Shown here piece after piece: positions 1-10,637 of a stretch of DNA of 64,000 nt (its first letter is position 1; every line of letters starts with the position of its first letter). The notes under the pieces were generated by a model. It was not told the DNA's origin and ran no database searches. It saw only the letters and a program-made list of their open reading frames with translations. A program made the position numbers and the translations under genes. This DNA is from JBGSTR01 sp963707135. Lineage in GTDB: Bacteria > Pseudomonadota > Gammaproteobacteria > Chromatiales > Chromatiaceae. Location of the stretch: assembly GCA_963707135.1 (NCBI GenBank), contig CAVPOY010000026.1:26505-90504 (forward strand). The letters run 5' to 3'.

Positions 1-101
1 TCGATCGACCAGGCGATCATCGGCTTGCCGCAGAACTCGCGAATGTTCTTTCGCGGGATGCGCTTACTGCCGCCTCGGGCGGGGATAATCGCGATCCTCA
101 T
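1..101 (-). CDS. pseF: Acylneuraminate/pseudaminic acid cytidylyltransferase, N-terminal part (cut by window edge)
   Basis: The first 33 residues of a CMP-sugar synthetase of the NeuA/PseF family. It would activate a nonulosonic acid with CTP in the cytoplasm. The N-terminus reads MRIAIIPARGGSKRIPRKN, the nucleotide-binding signature of the family, followed by a GKPMIAW-type segment. Its ATG overlaps the TGA of hepT (ATGA), so it is translationally coupled to the toxin-antitoxin-like pair upstream. PseF rather than NeuA is inferred from pseB and pseC earlier in the same operon. The rest of the gene lies outside the window. Confidence 0.85.
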   Translation of the reverse strand, partial: MRIAIIPARGGSKRIPRKNIREFCGKPMIAWSI

Positions 102-451
102 TGGCTACTTCCGACGTCCCTACCTGCGCCGGTCGAGAGCAAAGTTCGAATCTGTACGTCGAGGACGGCCAGGTCACGTTGCACGACCTGCCACACCGCG
201 TCCAGGTCGACGGACCAGTAGCCGTGCGACACACGATTTCGCATCGCATAGAGTGCCGCCCAGGGTACTTCTTCATGTTCGGCGATGAATCCAGGCCCAT
301 GCTTCTCGATGTTGCGTATAACAGCGTCCTGAAGTAGCTCATCCTCGAGGAATGCAGTCTGGTCCTTGCCTTCTGTGTATCGCTGTATAAGCTCGATGGC
401 CACCAAAATGTGCGAGAGGTGCTCCGGAACGCGGAGCGATTTTTTCGTCAT
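98..451 (-). CDS. hepT: HEPN-domain protein, HepT-like toxin of a MntA/HepT pair
   Basis: A 117-residue, all-helical HEPN (DUF86/HepT-like) protein. The catalytic R-x4-H-x-Y motif is intact as RNRVSHGY (R71, H76, Y78). In characterised pairs HepT is an RNase and MntA adds AMP to the motif tyrosine to silence it. The ATG start overlaps the mntA stop (ATGA) and its own stop overlaps the pseF ATG, so the pair sits inside a sugar-synthesis operon. An upstream in-frame extension to 538 exists, but it overlaps mntA coding and is rejected. HEPN/MNT pairs are also seen in polysaccharide loci, so a housekeeping role for the pair is possible. Confidence 0.85.
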   Translation of the reverse strand: MTKKSLRVPEHLSHILVAIELIQRYTEGKDQTAFLEDELLQDAVIRNIEKHGPGFIAEHEEVPWAALYAMRNRVSHGYWSVDLDAVWQVVQRDLAVLDVQIRTLLSTGAGRDVGSSQ

Positions 452-738
452 ACCGGCCGCGCCTCCCGAAGCACCTGTACGCGGATCTTCTCTGGAAGAC
501 CTTTCGGTGTCAGAACGTCTACGGACACGCCCAGACACCGCTCGAGCTGGACCTGAATTCTCGTGATGTCGAGCAACGATGCGTCCGAAGCCGGATCAAT
601 GAGGAGATCCAGATCGCTGTCTTCGGAATCGTCACCATGGACGACGGAACCGAAAACTCGCGGGTTACTGGCGCGGTTAGCACTCACGATCTGCCGAATT
701 GCGGCCCGATACTGCAACAGTGCGGCGGATGGTTTCAT
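448..738 (-). CDS. mntA: Minimal nucleotidyltransferase, MntA-like antitoxin
   Basis: A 96-residue MNT-fold nucleotidyltransferase. The defining GS-x10-DxD motif is complete (GS at 30-31, D42 and D44) and a third acidic residue lies in the VDVL strand (D74), so it should be catalytically active. In MntA/HepT systems this enzyme AMPylates the HEPN partner. The ATG at 738 is preferred to a TTG at 783, which would add a non-conserved 15-residue tail. It begins 34 bases after pseC and overlaps hepT by four bases, so its expression should follow the pseudaminic acid genes. Confidence 0.85.
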   Translation of the reverse strand: MKPSAALLQYRAAIRQIVSANRASNPRVFGSVVHGDDSEDSDLDLLIDPASDASLLDITRIQVQLERCLGVSVDVLTPKGLPEKIRVQVLREARPV

Positions 739-772
739 TGGCTGCTTCGGTCCGGTGACTGTCGGGCAGATT

Positions 773-1932
773 TTAACGCGCAAGGATTTGGTGCAGCGCG
801 GCCACCACTTGCCTCTGGGCCTGACCTAGCGCGGGGTATATCGGGAGACTGATAGTCTCACTCGCGTAGCGCTCGGCCTCTGGGAAGTCGCCGGGCAGGA
901 ACCCGATCTGCCGATAGTAGGGCTGGGTGTGCACAGGAATGTAGTGCAGGTTCACGCCGATGCCAGCCTCGCGCAGGGCATTCGAACACCTCACGGTGGC
1001 TCGCTGTCGACCGACCGGTGCGAGGCGGATCGGATACAGGTGAAGGCCGGAGTGGCCGTCCGGGTGCTGCCACGGCGTGATCACCGGCAGTTCCGCCAGT
1101 GCCCCGTCGTAGCGCGCGGCAATCGCATGTCGGCGGGCCACGAAATCGTCCAGGCGCGCAAGTTGGCTCAACCCCAGCGCGGCCTGGATGTCGGTCATGC
1201 GGTAGTTGAAGCCGAGTTCGATGCTGCTCGTAGTACCAGGGGCCGTCCGGCTGCCGGGTCAGCTCCTGGGGTCGCGAGTGATGCCGTGGTTGCGGAGGCG
1301 CGCCATCCGGCCGGCCAGCTCGGCGTCGTTGGTGAGCGCCATGCCGCCTTCGCCGGTCGTGATGATCTTGACCGGGTGGAAGCTGAACACGGTGATGTCG
1401 CTGTAGCGGCAGTTGCCGATGGGCTCGTCTCGGATACCGCCGCCGATGGCGTGGGAGGCGTCTTCGATGATCCGGAAGCCGTAACGCCGGGCCAGCGCGT
1501 GGATCGCCGCCATCTCGCACGGCTGGCCGGCCAGGTGCACGGCGATCACGACCTTGGGAAGCGCCCGTTGCGCTCGGCGGCGTCGAGTTTCGCTTCCAGC
1601 GTCGTCGGGCACAGGTTGTACGGTGCGCGGGTCGATGTCGACGAAGTCGACCTCCGCTCCGCAGTAGAGCGCGCAGTTCGCGGAGGCCACAAAGGTGATG
1701 GGGCTGGTCCAGACCCGGTCGCCCGGCCCAACGCCCAGCGCCAGGCACGCGAGGTGCAGGGCGCTGGTTGCGCTGTTGACGGCCACCGCGTGCGCGGCGC
1801 CGACAGTACTCTGCGACCGCGCTCCTCGAAGCGCGGTACGGCTGGGCCCTGGGTGAGGAAGTCCGAGCGCAGGACTTCGACGACCGCGTCGATGTCGGAC
1901 TCGGTGATCTCCTGGCGGCCGTAGGGAATCAT
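773..1932 (-). pseudogene. pseC: UDP-4-amino-4,6-dideoxy-AltNAc transaminase, frameshifted as read
   Basis: A DegT/DnrJ/EryC1-family PLP aminotransferase that makes the 4-amino sugar intermediate of pseudaminic acid. It reads through in pieces: N-terminal MIPYGRQEITESDIDAV, then a SATSALHLACLALG block, an EDASHAIGG segment (PLP-binding aspartate), an FSFHPVKIITTGEGG segment carrying the PLP lysine, RMTDIQAALGLSQL, and VNLHYIPVH near the end. Reconstruction needs about seven one-base changes, near 1000, 1225, 1265, 1560, 1615, 1790 and 1810. Most are extra bases, but those near 1265 and 1560 look like lost bases. Residue conservation is otherwise high, so sequence error is likelier than decay. 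It directly follows pseB. Confidence 0.8.
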
Positions 1933-1935
1933 CGG

Positions 1936-2959
1936 CCAGACTGCGAACCCTGGATCGACATGCCGGCGGATCAGCTTCGCGCGATCTGCTCGACGGTGAG
2001 GAAGTCCGGGTTGGTCCCGCTGTTGTAGGCGAAGCCGGCCTCGCAGGCTGGCAGCCGTTGCGTTCGCAGTATTGCGTGCCGGCTGTATTTCAGCGGCCAT
2101 CCGGGCAGGATCGCGAAGTAGCGGCCCAGGTCCACGGTATTGAAGCGAGTCGTCTGGCGGTGATCATCTCCTCGTGGAGCTTCTCGCCCGGGCGGATGCC
2201 GACGATCTGCGTGTTCGCAGTCCGGGCGCGATGGCCTCGGCCACGTCGGTGATGCGGTAGCTCGGGATCTTGGGCACGAAGATCTCGCCGCCGCCATGGC
2301 GTTCTCCAGGCCCATGAGCACGAAGTCCACGCCTTGCTGCAGCGTGATCCTGAAGCGGGTCATCGCTCGGATCGGTGATCGGCAGGACGCCGGTCTTGCG
2401 CCTCTCGAGGAAGAACGGGATGACGCGAGCCGCGGCTGCCCATGACGTTGCCGTAGCGGACCACCGCGAACCGGATGTCGCGCTGGCCGCCGGATGTTGT
2501 TGGCGGCGACGAACAGCTTGTCGGAGCAGAGCTTGGTGGCGCCGTAGAGGTTGATCGGGCGGCGGCCTTGTCGGTGGAGAGCGCGATGACCCGCTTGACG
2601 CCTGTGTCGCAGCGCCGCCTCGATCACGTTCTGGGCGCCGAGGACGTTGGTCTTGATGGACTCGAACGGGTTGTACTCGGCGGCCGGCACCTGCTTGAGC
2701 GCCGCGGCGTGGATGACGGTGTCGATGCCCTCGATGGCCCGGCGCAGCCGCTGCTGGTCGCGCACGTCGCCGATGAAGTAGCGCAGGCCTGGATAGTCGC
2801 GCAGGCGAACTCCTGCGCCATCTCGTACTGCTTGAGCTCGTCGCGGGAGAAGATGACCAGCCGCTTGATGTCCGGGATAGCGCGTCGAGCACGGTCTTCA
2901 CGAAGGCCTTGCCGAAGGAGCCGGTGCCGCCGGTGATCAGGACGCTGGAGTTTTGCCAT
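1936..2959 (-). pseudogene. pseB: UDP-GlcNAc 4,6-dehydratase (inverting), frameshifted as read
   Basis: An extended SDR enzyme and the first step of pseudaminic acid synthesis. Fragments in alternating frames give the Rossmann motif TGGTGSFG, then RLVIFSRDELKQYEM, VIHAAALKQVPAAEYNP, INLYGATKLCSDKL, the PseB-typical ITDPSD segment, and NSGTNPDFLTVEQI at the end. At least six one-base shifts interrupt it. The start is ATG at 2959 or 2974. No stop separates its last recoverable frame from the pseC start, so the exact 3' end is uncertain. A WcbK-like dehydratase is less likely given pseC and pseF alongside. Confidence 0.8.
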
Positions 2960-2997
2960 GGAATCGGGTGTCATCGAGGCCACGCCTCGTGTCCGAA

Positions 2998-4301
2998 TCA
3001 GCGTGCCAAACTCGACGGCCGTTCTCCCGGTGCAGCCCCGTCGCAGTGGGGTTCGAGCATCAAGAGTTCGGCCTTCGATGTGTCGGCCAGGTAGGGAATG
3101 TTGCCGATGGGACGATAGTCGCTGACAACTTGAAGCGGCCGGCACGCATGAACCAGATAAAATGCTCGATCGATCCGCGCCGGGTGGCATTGAAGTTCCA
3201 GTGGTATTCCCCGTCGTTCAGCAGCAGCGGGACTCGATTCGGAAGCGCAGGCCGCTGCAAGCCCGACCGAGCGAAAGGGGGTGTCGGCTGGTGTGCCAGC
3301 ACATGACGGGCTGCTCGCCGGGTTCACGGCCGTGAAGGAGAAGATCGCGTCCGAGACATCCTCTGTATGCTTTCGATGTCCACTTCGACCAGGAAGGGCC
3401 TGCCGTATTGGGCCGGGGCGGCAGGCAAGTGTACTTGCGCTCGACGGATTGGCGGGTAGACCTCTCGATCCTGCCGCCGTCGTTCCAGCTACGCTTGGCA
3501 GTACTATTCCTCACTGGAGTAGGCCGCAATACCGTCGGCCGGCGTCTCGAAGAACTCGGCGACCCGGTGTCGCAGCATCGCGACCGCGTCGCCGTTTGAG
3601 CGATGTAGTCCATGCTGTGGGAGACGAGGATCACGGCGGCAGGGGACATAAGTCGATTGATGCGGTGGTAGCACTTGTGGCGGAAACGCGGCGTCGCCGA
3701 CGGCGAGCACCTCGTCCAGGATAAGGACGTCGGGATCCAGCGTGGTCGGCGACGGCGAACCCCAGCCGCACTGCCATGCCCGAGCTGTAGCTCTGCACCG
3801 GCGCGTCGATGAAATCGCCAAGCTCGGCAAATTCGACGATCTCCTCGAGCTTCGCGTCGATCTCCTTCTTGCCTGAGCCCAAGGACCGCGGCATTCACAT
3901 AGATGTTTTCGCGCCCGGTCAGGATCGGGTTGAACCCGGCGCCGAGCGCGATCAGCGCGCCGACGCGCCCGCGGATCTCGATCCGGCCCTGTGTCCGGCT
4001 TGATCAGGCCGTTGAGCATCTTCAGCAGAGTGGTCTTGCCGGCGCCGTTGCGGCCGATCAGGCCCAGGCATTCGCCGCGGCGCAGCTCGAAGGAGACGTC
4101 GTCCACCGCCCAGAATTCGTCCGGGCGCAGGGTGGCGTGACGTTCGAGATCGCGCTCGCCCGGCAGCAGCTCGGCGGCGATGTCCTTCATGCCGTACCAG
4201 AGGGATTTCTTCAGGTCGCGGCAGAATTTCTTGCCGACGCCTTCGACGCGGACGAGGACGTCTTCGTCGGAGGTGGGGCGGTTGGGGGAGGTTGGGATCA
4301 T
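2998..4301 (-). pseudogene. wzt: Polysaccharide ABC transporter ATP-binding protein (Wzt-like), frameshifted as read
   Basis: The ATPase of an O-antigen or polysaccharide ABC exporter. The N-terminal ABC domain shows VEGVGKKFCRDLKKSLWYG, which is typical of Wzt/TagH, and an intact Walker A (GRNGAGKTTLLKML). In other frames it has the signature region (SYSSGMAVRLGFAV) and Walker B (LILDEVLAVGD). An extended C-terminal part (SIEHFIWFMRAG, NIPYLADTSK) matches the Wzt carbohydrate-binding extension, which recognises the finished glycan. Frameshifts lie near 3990, 3890, 3750, 3660 and in the C-terminal third. It starts at ATG 4301, 77 bases after wzm. The 3' end is approximate. Confidence 0.8.
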
Positions 4302-4378
4302 CGGGATCAGGGTGGTGTGTTGCGGAGGATCGCGGCCGGGGGGCCGATTGCACAAGGATTTGGTGGTGCTCGGGATGT

Positions 4379-5243
4379 TCAGCTTCCCATGCGCTCGATG
4401 AGCATCGGCATGGCCAGGCGGAAGACGATGCCCATGACCAGCAGCAGGACCAGCACGATGGCGTTCACCAGCAGGAACGGGCCGAGGAAGTCTCCGGGGA
4501 AGCCGGTGAGCCAGTCGCGGGCGGTGAGGATCAGCGGGGTGAGCGGGTTCCAGGTGAAGATGGTCGCGCCCAGCCGCCGGTTGGCATCGGGAACACGACC
4601 GGGGTCACGTACATCAGGAACTGCAGCACCAGCGGCAGGCCCTTGCCGATGTCGGTGTAGAGCAGGCCGACCGGGGTCAGCAGCAGGCCGAAGGCGGTGC
4701 CGGCGAGGATCAGCGAGGCGACCGCGAGCGGGAACAGCAGCAGGTCCAGCTCGGGGTAGATGCCGAAGATCAGCAGCACGACGAGCAGCAGCGCGATCTT
4801 GATGCCGCCGTTGAACAGCGTCTGCAGGATGCCGGACATCACCAGCGCCTCGCGCGGGAAGTTGATCTTCGCGAGCATGGCCTTGGCGGCGGTGGCCTGC
4901 TGCAGCGGGCGCGTTCATCGCGTCCATGAAGATGGCCCAGAGCATGGTGCCGGTGAAGACGTAGACGGCATAGGGCAGCGGGGTTTCGCTCACCTGCACG
5001 ATGCCGGAGCCGTTCAGGAAGATCCACACGGCGGTGTTCGCGAGCGGCAGGATCAGCGCCCAGAGCAGGCCGAGCGCGGCCTGGCGGTACTGGGCGCTGA
5101 TGTCGCGCACCGCGAGCCGCCAGGCCAGGCCGCGGCCGCGCCAGACGTCGCTTGAACATGTCCGCGACCAGCCGCGACGGCTGGCGCAACGCGGAGCCGG
5201 GCGTGTAGACGGTAACCGGTTCGGTGGGGTGGGAGCGGATCAT
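4379..5243 (-). pseudogene. wzm: Polysaccharide ABC transporter permease (Wzm-like), frameshifted as read
   Basis: An ABC-2 type permease, about 285 residues once repaired. It has the conserved entry motif RDISAQYRQAALGLLWALILPL, several membrane helices (for example LLLVVLLIFGIYPELDLLLFPL), LPLVLQFLMYVTPVVFP, and NPLTPLILTARDWL near the end. Shifts lie near 5150, 4910 and 4590. The gene begins 26 bases after the upstream regulator and is followed by its ATPase, the usual order of an export pair that moves lipid-linked glycan across the inner membrane. The glycan probably carries the nonulosonic acid made by the pse genes. Confidence 0.8.
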
Positions 5244-5269
5244 AGGGGTTGGTGTATGCGCCGGGTGAG

Positions 5270-5887
5270 CTACGTGGAACCCAGGGTAGGAGAACTGCTT
5301 CGCTTCGCCGCGCCTGTCGTCGCAAGCCCGGGCTCTTTCGCCGTTTCTTTGGCAGCCCACAGCACCAGGTGGGGCTGGGCGAAGAAGTCGGCCGCGAGCC
5401 CGATGTATTCCTCGACCGACAGCACGCTGGCCTCGATCTGGCGCTCCAGGTGACGTTCGGTCTTGGCAACGAGGTCGGCGAGATTGTGCCGGTCGATGTC
5501 GCCGACCAGCACCAGCTCAATGCAGCCGCTGTCGCGGCCCTGGGCATAGTCTCCGACAAGGAGGGCGAGCTCCAGCCGTCCGAGGCGGTGAACGATGCTC
5601 TCGAGTATGCGGTCCATCCCCAGCGCCTTGCGCACCATGGCCTGAAGCTCGGGAAAGAGCGGATGGGCGGGGTTGGCACCGAATTGGATGCGGTTGCCGT
5701 CGCGGGCGCTGACGATTAGGCCGCTGTCGCTCAGATGATCCAGCTCGGTTTTGACCTGACTGGGGGAGACCGTGAGCTCGCCGGCCAACTCGCGCAGGTA
5801 GGCTCGCCGTTTCGGGTTGAGAAAGAGCCGCATCAGGATCTCGATGCGGGTCTTTGAGGTGATGAGGCCGCTGAGGAGCGTGGCCAT
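5270..5887 (-). CDS. Winged-helix transcriptional regulator with a degenerate nucleotidyltransferase-like domain
   Basis: 205 residues. The N-terminal 80 residues form an ArsR/MarR-like winged helix (TSKTRIEILMRLFLNP, YLRELAGELTVSPSQVKTEL, LIVSARDGNRIQF). Residues ~105-165 resemble an MNT nucleotidyltransferase fold (LALLVGDYAQGRDSG, IELVLVGDID), but the GS and DxD residues are replaced, so it is probably a non-catalytic sensor. It is the first gene of the operon running through wzm, wzt, pseB, pseC and pseF. A perfect dyad lies 12 bases upstream of its ATG, which suggests autoregulation of the whole unit. The C-terminal ~20 residues are low-complexity. Confidence 0.75.
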   Translation of the reverse strand: MATLLSGLITSKTRIEILMRLFLNPKRRAYLRELAGELTVSPSQVKTELDHLSDSGLIVSARDGNRIQFGANPAHPLFPELQAMVRKALGMDRILESIVHRLGRLELALLVGDYAQGRDSGCIELVLVGDIDRHNLADLVAKTERHLERQIEASVLSVEEYIGLAADFFAQPHLVLWAAKETAKEPGLATTGAAKRSSSPTLGST

Positions 5888-5899
5888 TGGGGGCTCTCG

Positions 5900-5918
5900 C
5901 GTTCTGATTTACAGAACG
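5900..5918. promoter_or_regulatory. Perfect 7-5-7 inverted repeat, candidate operator of the surface-sugar operon
   Basis: CGTTCTG-ATTTA-CAGAACG is an exact dyad 12 bases upstream of the regulator start codon. The minus-strand reading contains TGTAAAT in its centre, so the repeat may overlap a -10 element. Winged-helix regulators usually bind dyads of this size, so autorepression is a reasonable inference. Confidence 0.6.
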
Positions 5919-6143
5919 ATAGGCCGGCGACGCGGCGGCGTCAACGTAGGTCCGAGTGATCTGGGATGCGCGGCGCATTTTTGCAGGCCGCCAATGGCGC
6001 CGGGGCGGCGCTCCCGCGCTACTTGGTTGCTGTTGGCTAGTTCACAGCGCGTCGCGGAGGAGCCCTGGCTTCCGCCTCGCTGTATCCAAGCTATCGGACT
6101 GGACGGCTCGAATGGGCCGCGGGGACGCGATCATCCGCGCGCG

Positions 6144-6923
6144 TCAGGTCCGACGAGGGACCTCGGTCTCCGAACCGTCATCGAGAAGCAGCCGCCACGC
6201 CGGGTGGGCTGCAATGAGACCAAGCGCCTGGGGAAGCAGGGTCTTTCCCGGCTCGGTCTTGAACCAGGTTGAAGCGCCCGAAGGGTGAGGAAGCGGAATC
6301 AGGTCCGCGTGCTGGCCCTGCACCGGCCGGTAGGTCCACTGGCGGCCCACGATCTCGCTCAGGCGAGCGGTCGCGATGAACTGCCCGATCGCCAGCCCAC
6401 CCACCGGGATGATCAGCCCGGGCCGCGCGAGCCTCATCTCTTGCTGCCACCAACCGCGGCAGTTCGCGACCTCGGTTCGATCCGGAACCCGGTCGCCGCC
6501 CTTCGGGTTCTTCCCTGGAAAGCATCGGCACACGGCGCTCATCAGCACCAGCCGCCGGAACCGCGCCTCGTCCAGCCCGATCGACGCGAACCACTGGAAC
6601 AGGGTCTTGCCCGCCGTCCAGCAGAAGGGCCGGCCCTGCTCAATCTCCCGCGTGCCGGGCGCCTGTCCGATCATCATGACCGGGGACAGTACGGCCTCGC
6701 CGTGCACCGGCGGCCCCTGCATACCCGGACATCGGCGGCAGGCCTCTAGATCGGCGTAGAGACTGGTCAGATCGGTGAGGCTCCCGGCGCGACCCCTTTC
6801 CGGGTCGCCTGTACCGGCACGCGACGGGTGCTCCAAGCGCCGGGTGCCGGGGCCCAGCGGTGCGGGACGGATGCGAGGATCCTGACTCATCGGGCTGGCG
6901 CAGGCCGGGCGTCCAAGCAGCAT
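6144..6923 (-). CDS. Uracil-DNA glycosylase family protein (iron-sulfur type)
   Basis: A UDG-superfamily protein of about 250 residues, probably a DNA repair glycosylase that removes uracil. Motif 1 reads MMIGQAPGTREIEQGRPF, with WTAGKTL following, and the family's HPS loop is seen as LPHPSGAS. Cysteines arranged as CRRCPG plus CRCF and a later C resemble the 4Fe-4S ligands of family 4/5 enzymes. The GQAPG form lacks the GEAPG glutamate of family 4, so the exact subfamily is unclear. It starts 15 bases after glnS; ATG 6923 is used here, but ATG 6890 is also possible because the first ~40 residues are not conserved. Confidence 0.7.
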   Translation of the reverse strand: MLLGRPACASPMSQDPRIRPAPLGPGTRRLEHPSRAGTGDPERGRAGSLTDLTSLYADLEACRRCPGMQGPPVHGEAVLSPVMMIGQAPGTREIEQGRPFCWTAGKTLFQWFASIGLDEARFRRLVLMSAVCRCFPGKNPKGGDRVPDRTEVANCRGWWQQEMRLARPGLIIPVGGLAIGQFIATARLSEIVGRQWTYRPVQGQHADLIPLPHPSGASTWFKTEPGKTLLPQALGLIAAHPAWRLLLDDGSETEVPRRT

Positions 6924-6938
6924 CCCACCGGTCGGGCC

Positions 6939-8612
6939 CTACCTCTGTCCCCTACCCCAGGTGTCGCGAAGCCCTACGGTCAGGTTGAAGACGGGCCGCT
7001 CAGCCGTGGAATCGGGGTCGGCGACGAAATAGCCTTCGCGCTCGAACTGAAAGCGATCACCCGGCCGAGCCCCTGAAATCGCTGGTTCCGCCACGCAGCC
7101 GGCCAGCACGCTGAGCGAATCGGGATTGATCGAGGCGCGAAAATCCGCCCCGCCGACGCCGGGCTCCGGCACCCGGAACAGCCGATCGTAGAGACGGACC
7201 TCCACGCCCGTGCCGTCCCGGGCCGAGACCCAATGGATCACACCCTTGACTTTGCGTCCCTCCGGGTTCTTGCCGAGGGTATCCAGGTCCGCGGTCGCCC
7301 GCAGCTCCACCGGCTCCCCGGCGGCATCCTTGATCACCTCGTCGCAGCGGATCACATAGGCATTGCGAAGCCGCACCTCGCCGCCCGGCACCAGTCGTTT
7401 GAAGTCCTTGGGCGGGTCCTCCGCGAAGTCGTTGCGGTCGATCAGGATCTCGCGCGAGAACGGAATAGCTCGTGAGCCCAGGCCCGGATCCTTCGGGTGA
7501 TTGTCGGCCTCGATGGTCTGCGGCCGATCCTCGGGGTAGTTCTCAATCACCACCTTCAGCGGGCGCAGCACGACCATGCGGCGTGGCGCCGTCGCATCGA
7601 GATCGTCCCGTATGGCGCTCTCGAGCATCGCCATCTCGACCCGATTGTCGGCCTTGGTGACGCCGATGCGTTCGCAGAAGTCCCGAATCGCACCCGGCGT
7701 GTAGCCCCGGCGGCGCAGCCCCGCGACGGTCGGCATCCGAGGGTCGTCCCATCCGCTGACCTGTCCCTCGTCTACCAGCTGCGTCAGCCAACGCTTGCTC
7801 ATGACCGTGTATTCCAGGTTCAGCCGGCTGAACTCGATCTGGCGCGGCCGGCAAGGAACGGACACGTGCTCGACGCACCAGTCATAGAGCGGTCGGTGGT
7901 CCTCGAACTCCAATGTGCACAGCGAGTGGGTGATGCCCTCCAGGGCATCCGAGATCGGGTGGGTGTAGTCGTAGGTCGGGTAGAGACACCACTCGCTGCC
8001 GGTCTGGTGATGGATCACGCCGTGACGTATGCGGTAGAGGACCGGGTCGCGCATGTTGATATTGGGCGAGGCCATGTCGATCCTGGCCCTGAGGGTCCGC
8101 GCGCCGTCCGGGAACTCGCCCGCGCGCATCCGCCGGAACAGGTCCAGGTTTTCCGCGACGGAGCGGCCCCGGTAAGGGCTCTCCCGGCCGGGCTCGGTCA
8201 GGGTGCCGCGGTGCTCGCGGGTCGCCTCCGCGCTCAGGTCACAGACGTAGGCCAAACCCTTCTCGATCAGCTCGATGGCGAAACCGTAGAGCCGCTCGAA
8301 GTAGTCCGAGGCAAAATAGAGCCGACTTTCCCAGTCATAGCCCAGCCAGCGGACATCGGCCTTGATGGCCTCGACAAACTCCAGATTCTCCTTGTGCGGG
8401 TTGGTATCGTCGAAGCGCAGGTTGCAGGTACCCCCAAACGTCTCGGCGAGCCCGAAGTTGAGCACGATGGATTTGGCATGACCAATATGTAGGTAGCCGT
8501 TCGGTTCCGGCGGAAAACGGGTGGCTATCCGGCTGTGCTTTCCGGACGCCAGATCTGCCTCGATGATCTGGCGGATGAAATTTGTGCGAGGCGATTCGGC
8601 GGCTTCGGTCAT
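6939..8612 (-). CDS. glnS: Glutaminyl-tRNA synthetase
   Basis: A 557-residue class I aminoacyl-tRNA synthetase that charges tRNA-Gln. The HIGH signature is seen in PPEPNGYLHIGHAKS and the KMSKS equivalent as VMSKR. Family blocks NLRFDDTNP, FEDHRPLYDWCVEH and the C-terminal anticodon-binding barrels are all present. Length matches the bacterial GlnRS norm. The start at ATG 8612 (MTEAAESPRTNFIRQII) is chosen because an upstream extension to 8750 is not family-like. Direct glutaminylation by GlnRS is typical of gamma- and betaproteobacteria and supports the taxonomic call. Confidence 0.97.
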   Translation of the reverse strand: MTEAAESPRTNFIRQIIEADLASGKHSRIATRFPPEPNGYLHIGHAKSIVLNFGLAETFGGTCNLRFDDTNPHKENLEFVEAIKADVRWLGYDWESRLYFASDYFERLYGFAIELIEKGLAYVCDLSAEATREHRGTLTEPGRESPYRGRSVAENLDLFRRMRAGEFPDGARTLRARIDMASPNINMRDPVLYRIRHGVIHHQTGSEWCLYPTYDYTHPISDALEGITHSLCTLEFEDHRPLYDWCVEHVSVPCRPRQIEFSRLNLEYTVMSKRWLTQLVDEGQVSGWDDPRMPTVAGLRRRGYTPGAIRDFCERIGVTKADNRVEMAMLESAIRDDLDATAPRRMVVLRPLKVVIENYPEDRPQTIEADNHPKDPGLGSRAIPFSREILIDRNDFAEDPPKDFKRLVPGGEVRLRNAYVIRCDEVIKDAAGEPVELRATADLDTLGKNPEGRKVKGVIHWVSARDGTGVEVRLYDRLFRVPEPGVGGADFRASINPDSLSVLAGCVAEPAISGARPGDRFQFEREGYFVADPDSTAERPVFNLTVGLRDTWGRGQR

Positions 8613-8840
8613 GGTGATCTGCCAAGGAAGGGAAACAAGCGGTTGGCCCGGCATTCTATCGCCTGGCCGATCGGACGGCATGGTCGGCGTCGCCCCGATC
8701 GGCCACGCATTGCGGCGGCCGGTTTCGAATGTCTCGACCCGGCCCGACATATCCTACGGCCAACGCGCACCCAAACCGCGAGGTATGCGGTAGGCTGCCC
8801 CGCGGAGCGTTCCCGAAAACTCAAGCGCAGGAGACCCCCC

Positions 8841-9155
8841 ATGCTGGTTACCTTCACGACCAAGGCCTACGCAAGCATCACCATGTTCGGCGACGTCGCC
8901 GTGACGCTGCTGAAGCTGATGGGCCACAGCGGGACCGTTCCCGGGGCCCTGCTCGCCGACGACATCCCGCCTGCGCTCGAGCGGCTCAAGGCGGCCGTCA
9001 GCGCCGACCCGAACCGGCCCCTCGACCCTGGGTCCGCCGAGCACGCCGATGACGACGAGAACCGGCACGTAAGCCTCGCTCACCGCGCGCTTCCGCTGAT
9101 CGAGCTGCTGGAGGCGGCGGCGCGGGAACGAGAGGCCGTGATGTGGGACAGTTAG
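8841..9155 (+). CDS. DUF1840 domain-containing protein
   Basis: A 104-residue protein starting MLVTFTTKAYASITMFGDVA, which matches the DUF1840 family found mainly in beta- and gammaproteobacteria. It has no signal peptide or membrane segment; the middle is acidic (EHADDDEN) and the C-terminus helical. Function is unknown. A good ribosome site (GGAGA) lies about 8 bases before the ATG. It is divergent from glnS and convergent with the NtrC-type regulator, so it is probably monocistronic. Confidence 0.85.
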   Translation: MLVTFTTKAYASITMFGDVAVTLLKLMGHSGTVPGALLADDIPPALERLKAAVSADPNRPLDPGSAEHADDDENRHVSLAHRALPLIELLEAAAREREAVMWDS

Positions 9156-9215
9156 CGGCCCAGGGGACGCGTGTGCGGAGCGCCCGCTCAGCGGTCGCCA
9201 TCGCGGCGCGGGCCG

Positions 9216-10637
<1,422 letters not shown>

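Noticed and set aside
929..1924. Long plus-strand ORF (331 codons) opposite pseC
   Set aside because: It runs antisense to recognisable PseC sequence and has the Arg/Ala/Gly-rich composition of high-GC shadow frames; no family motif.
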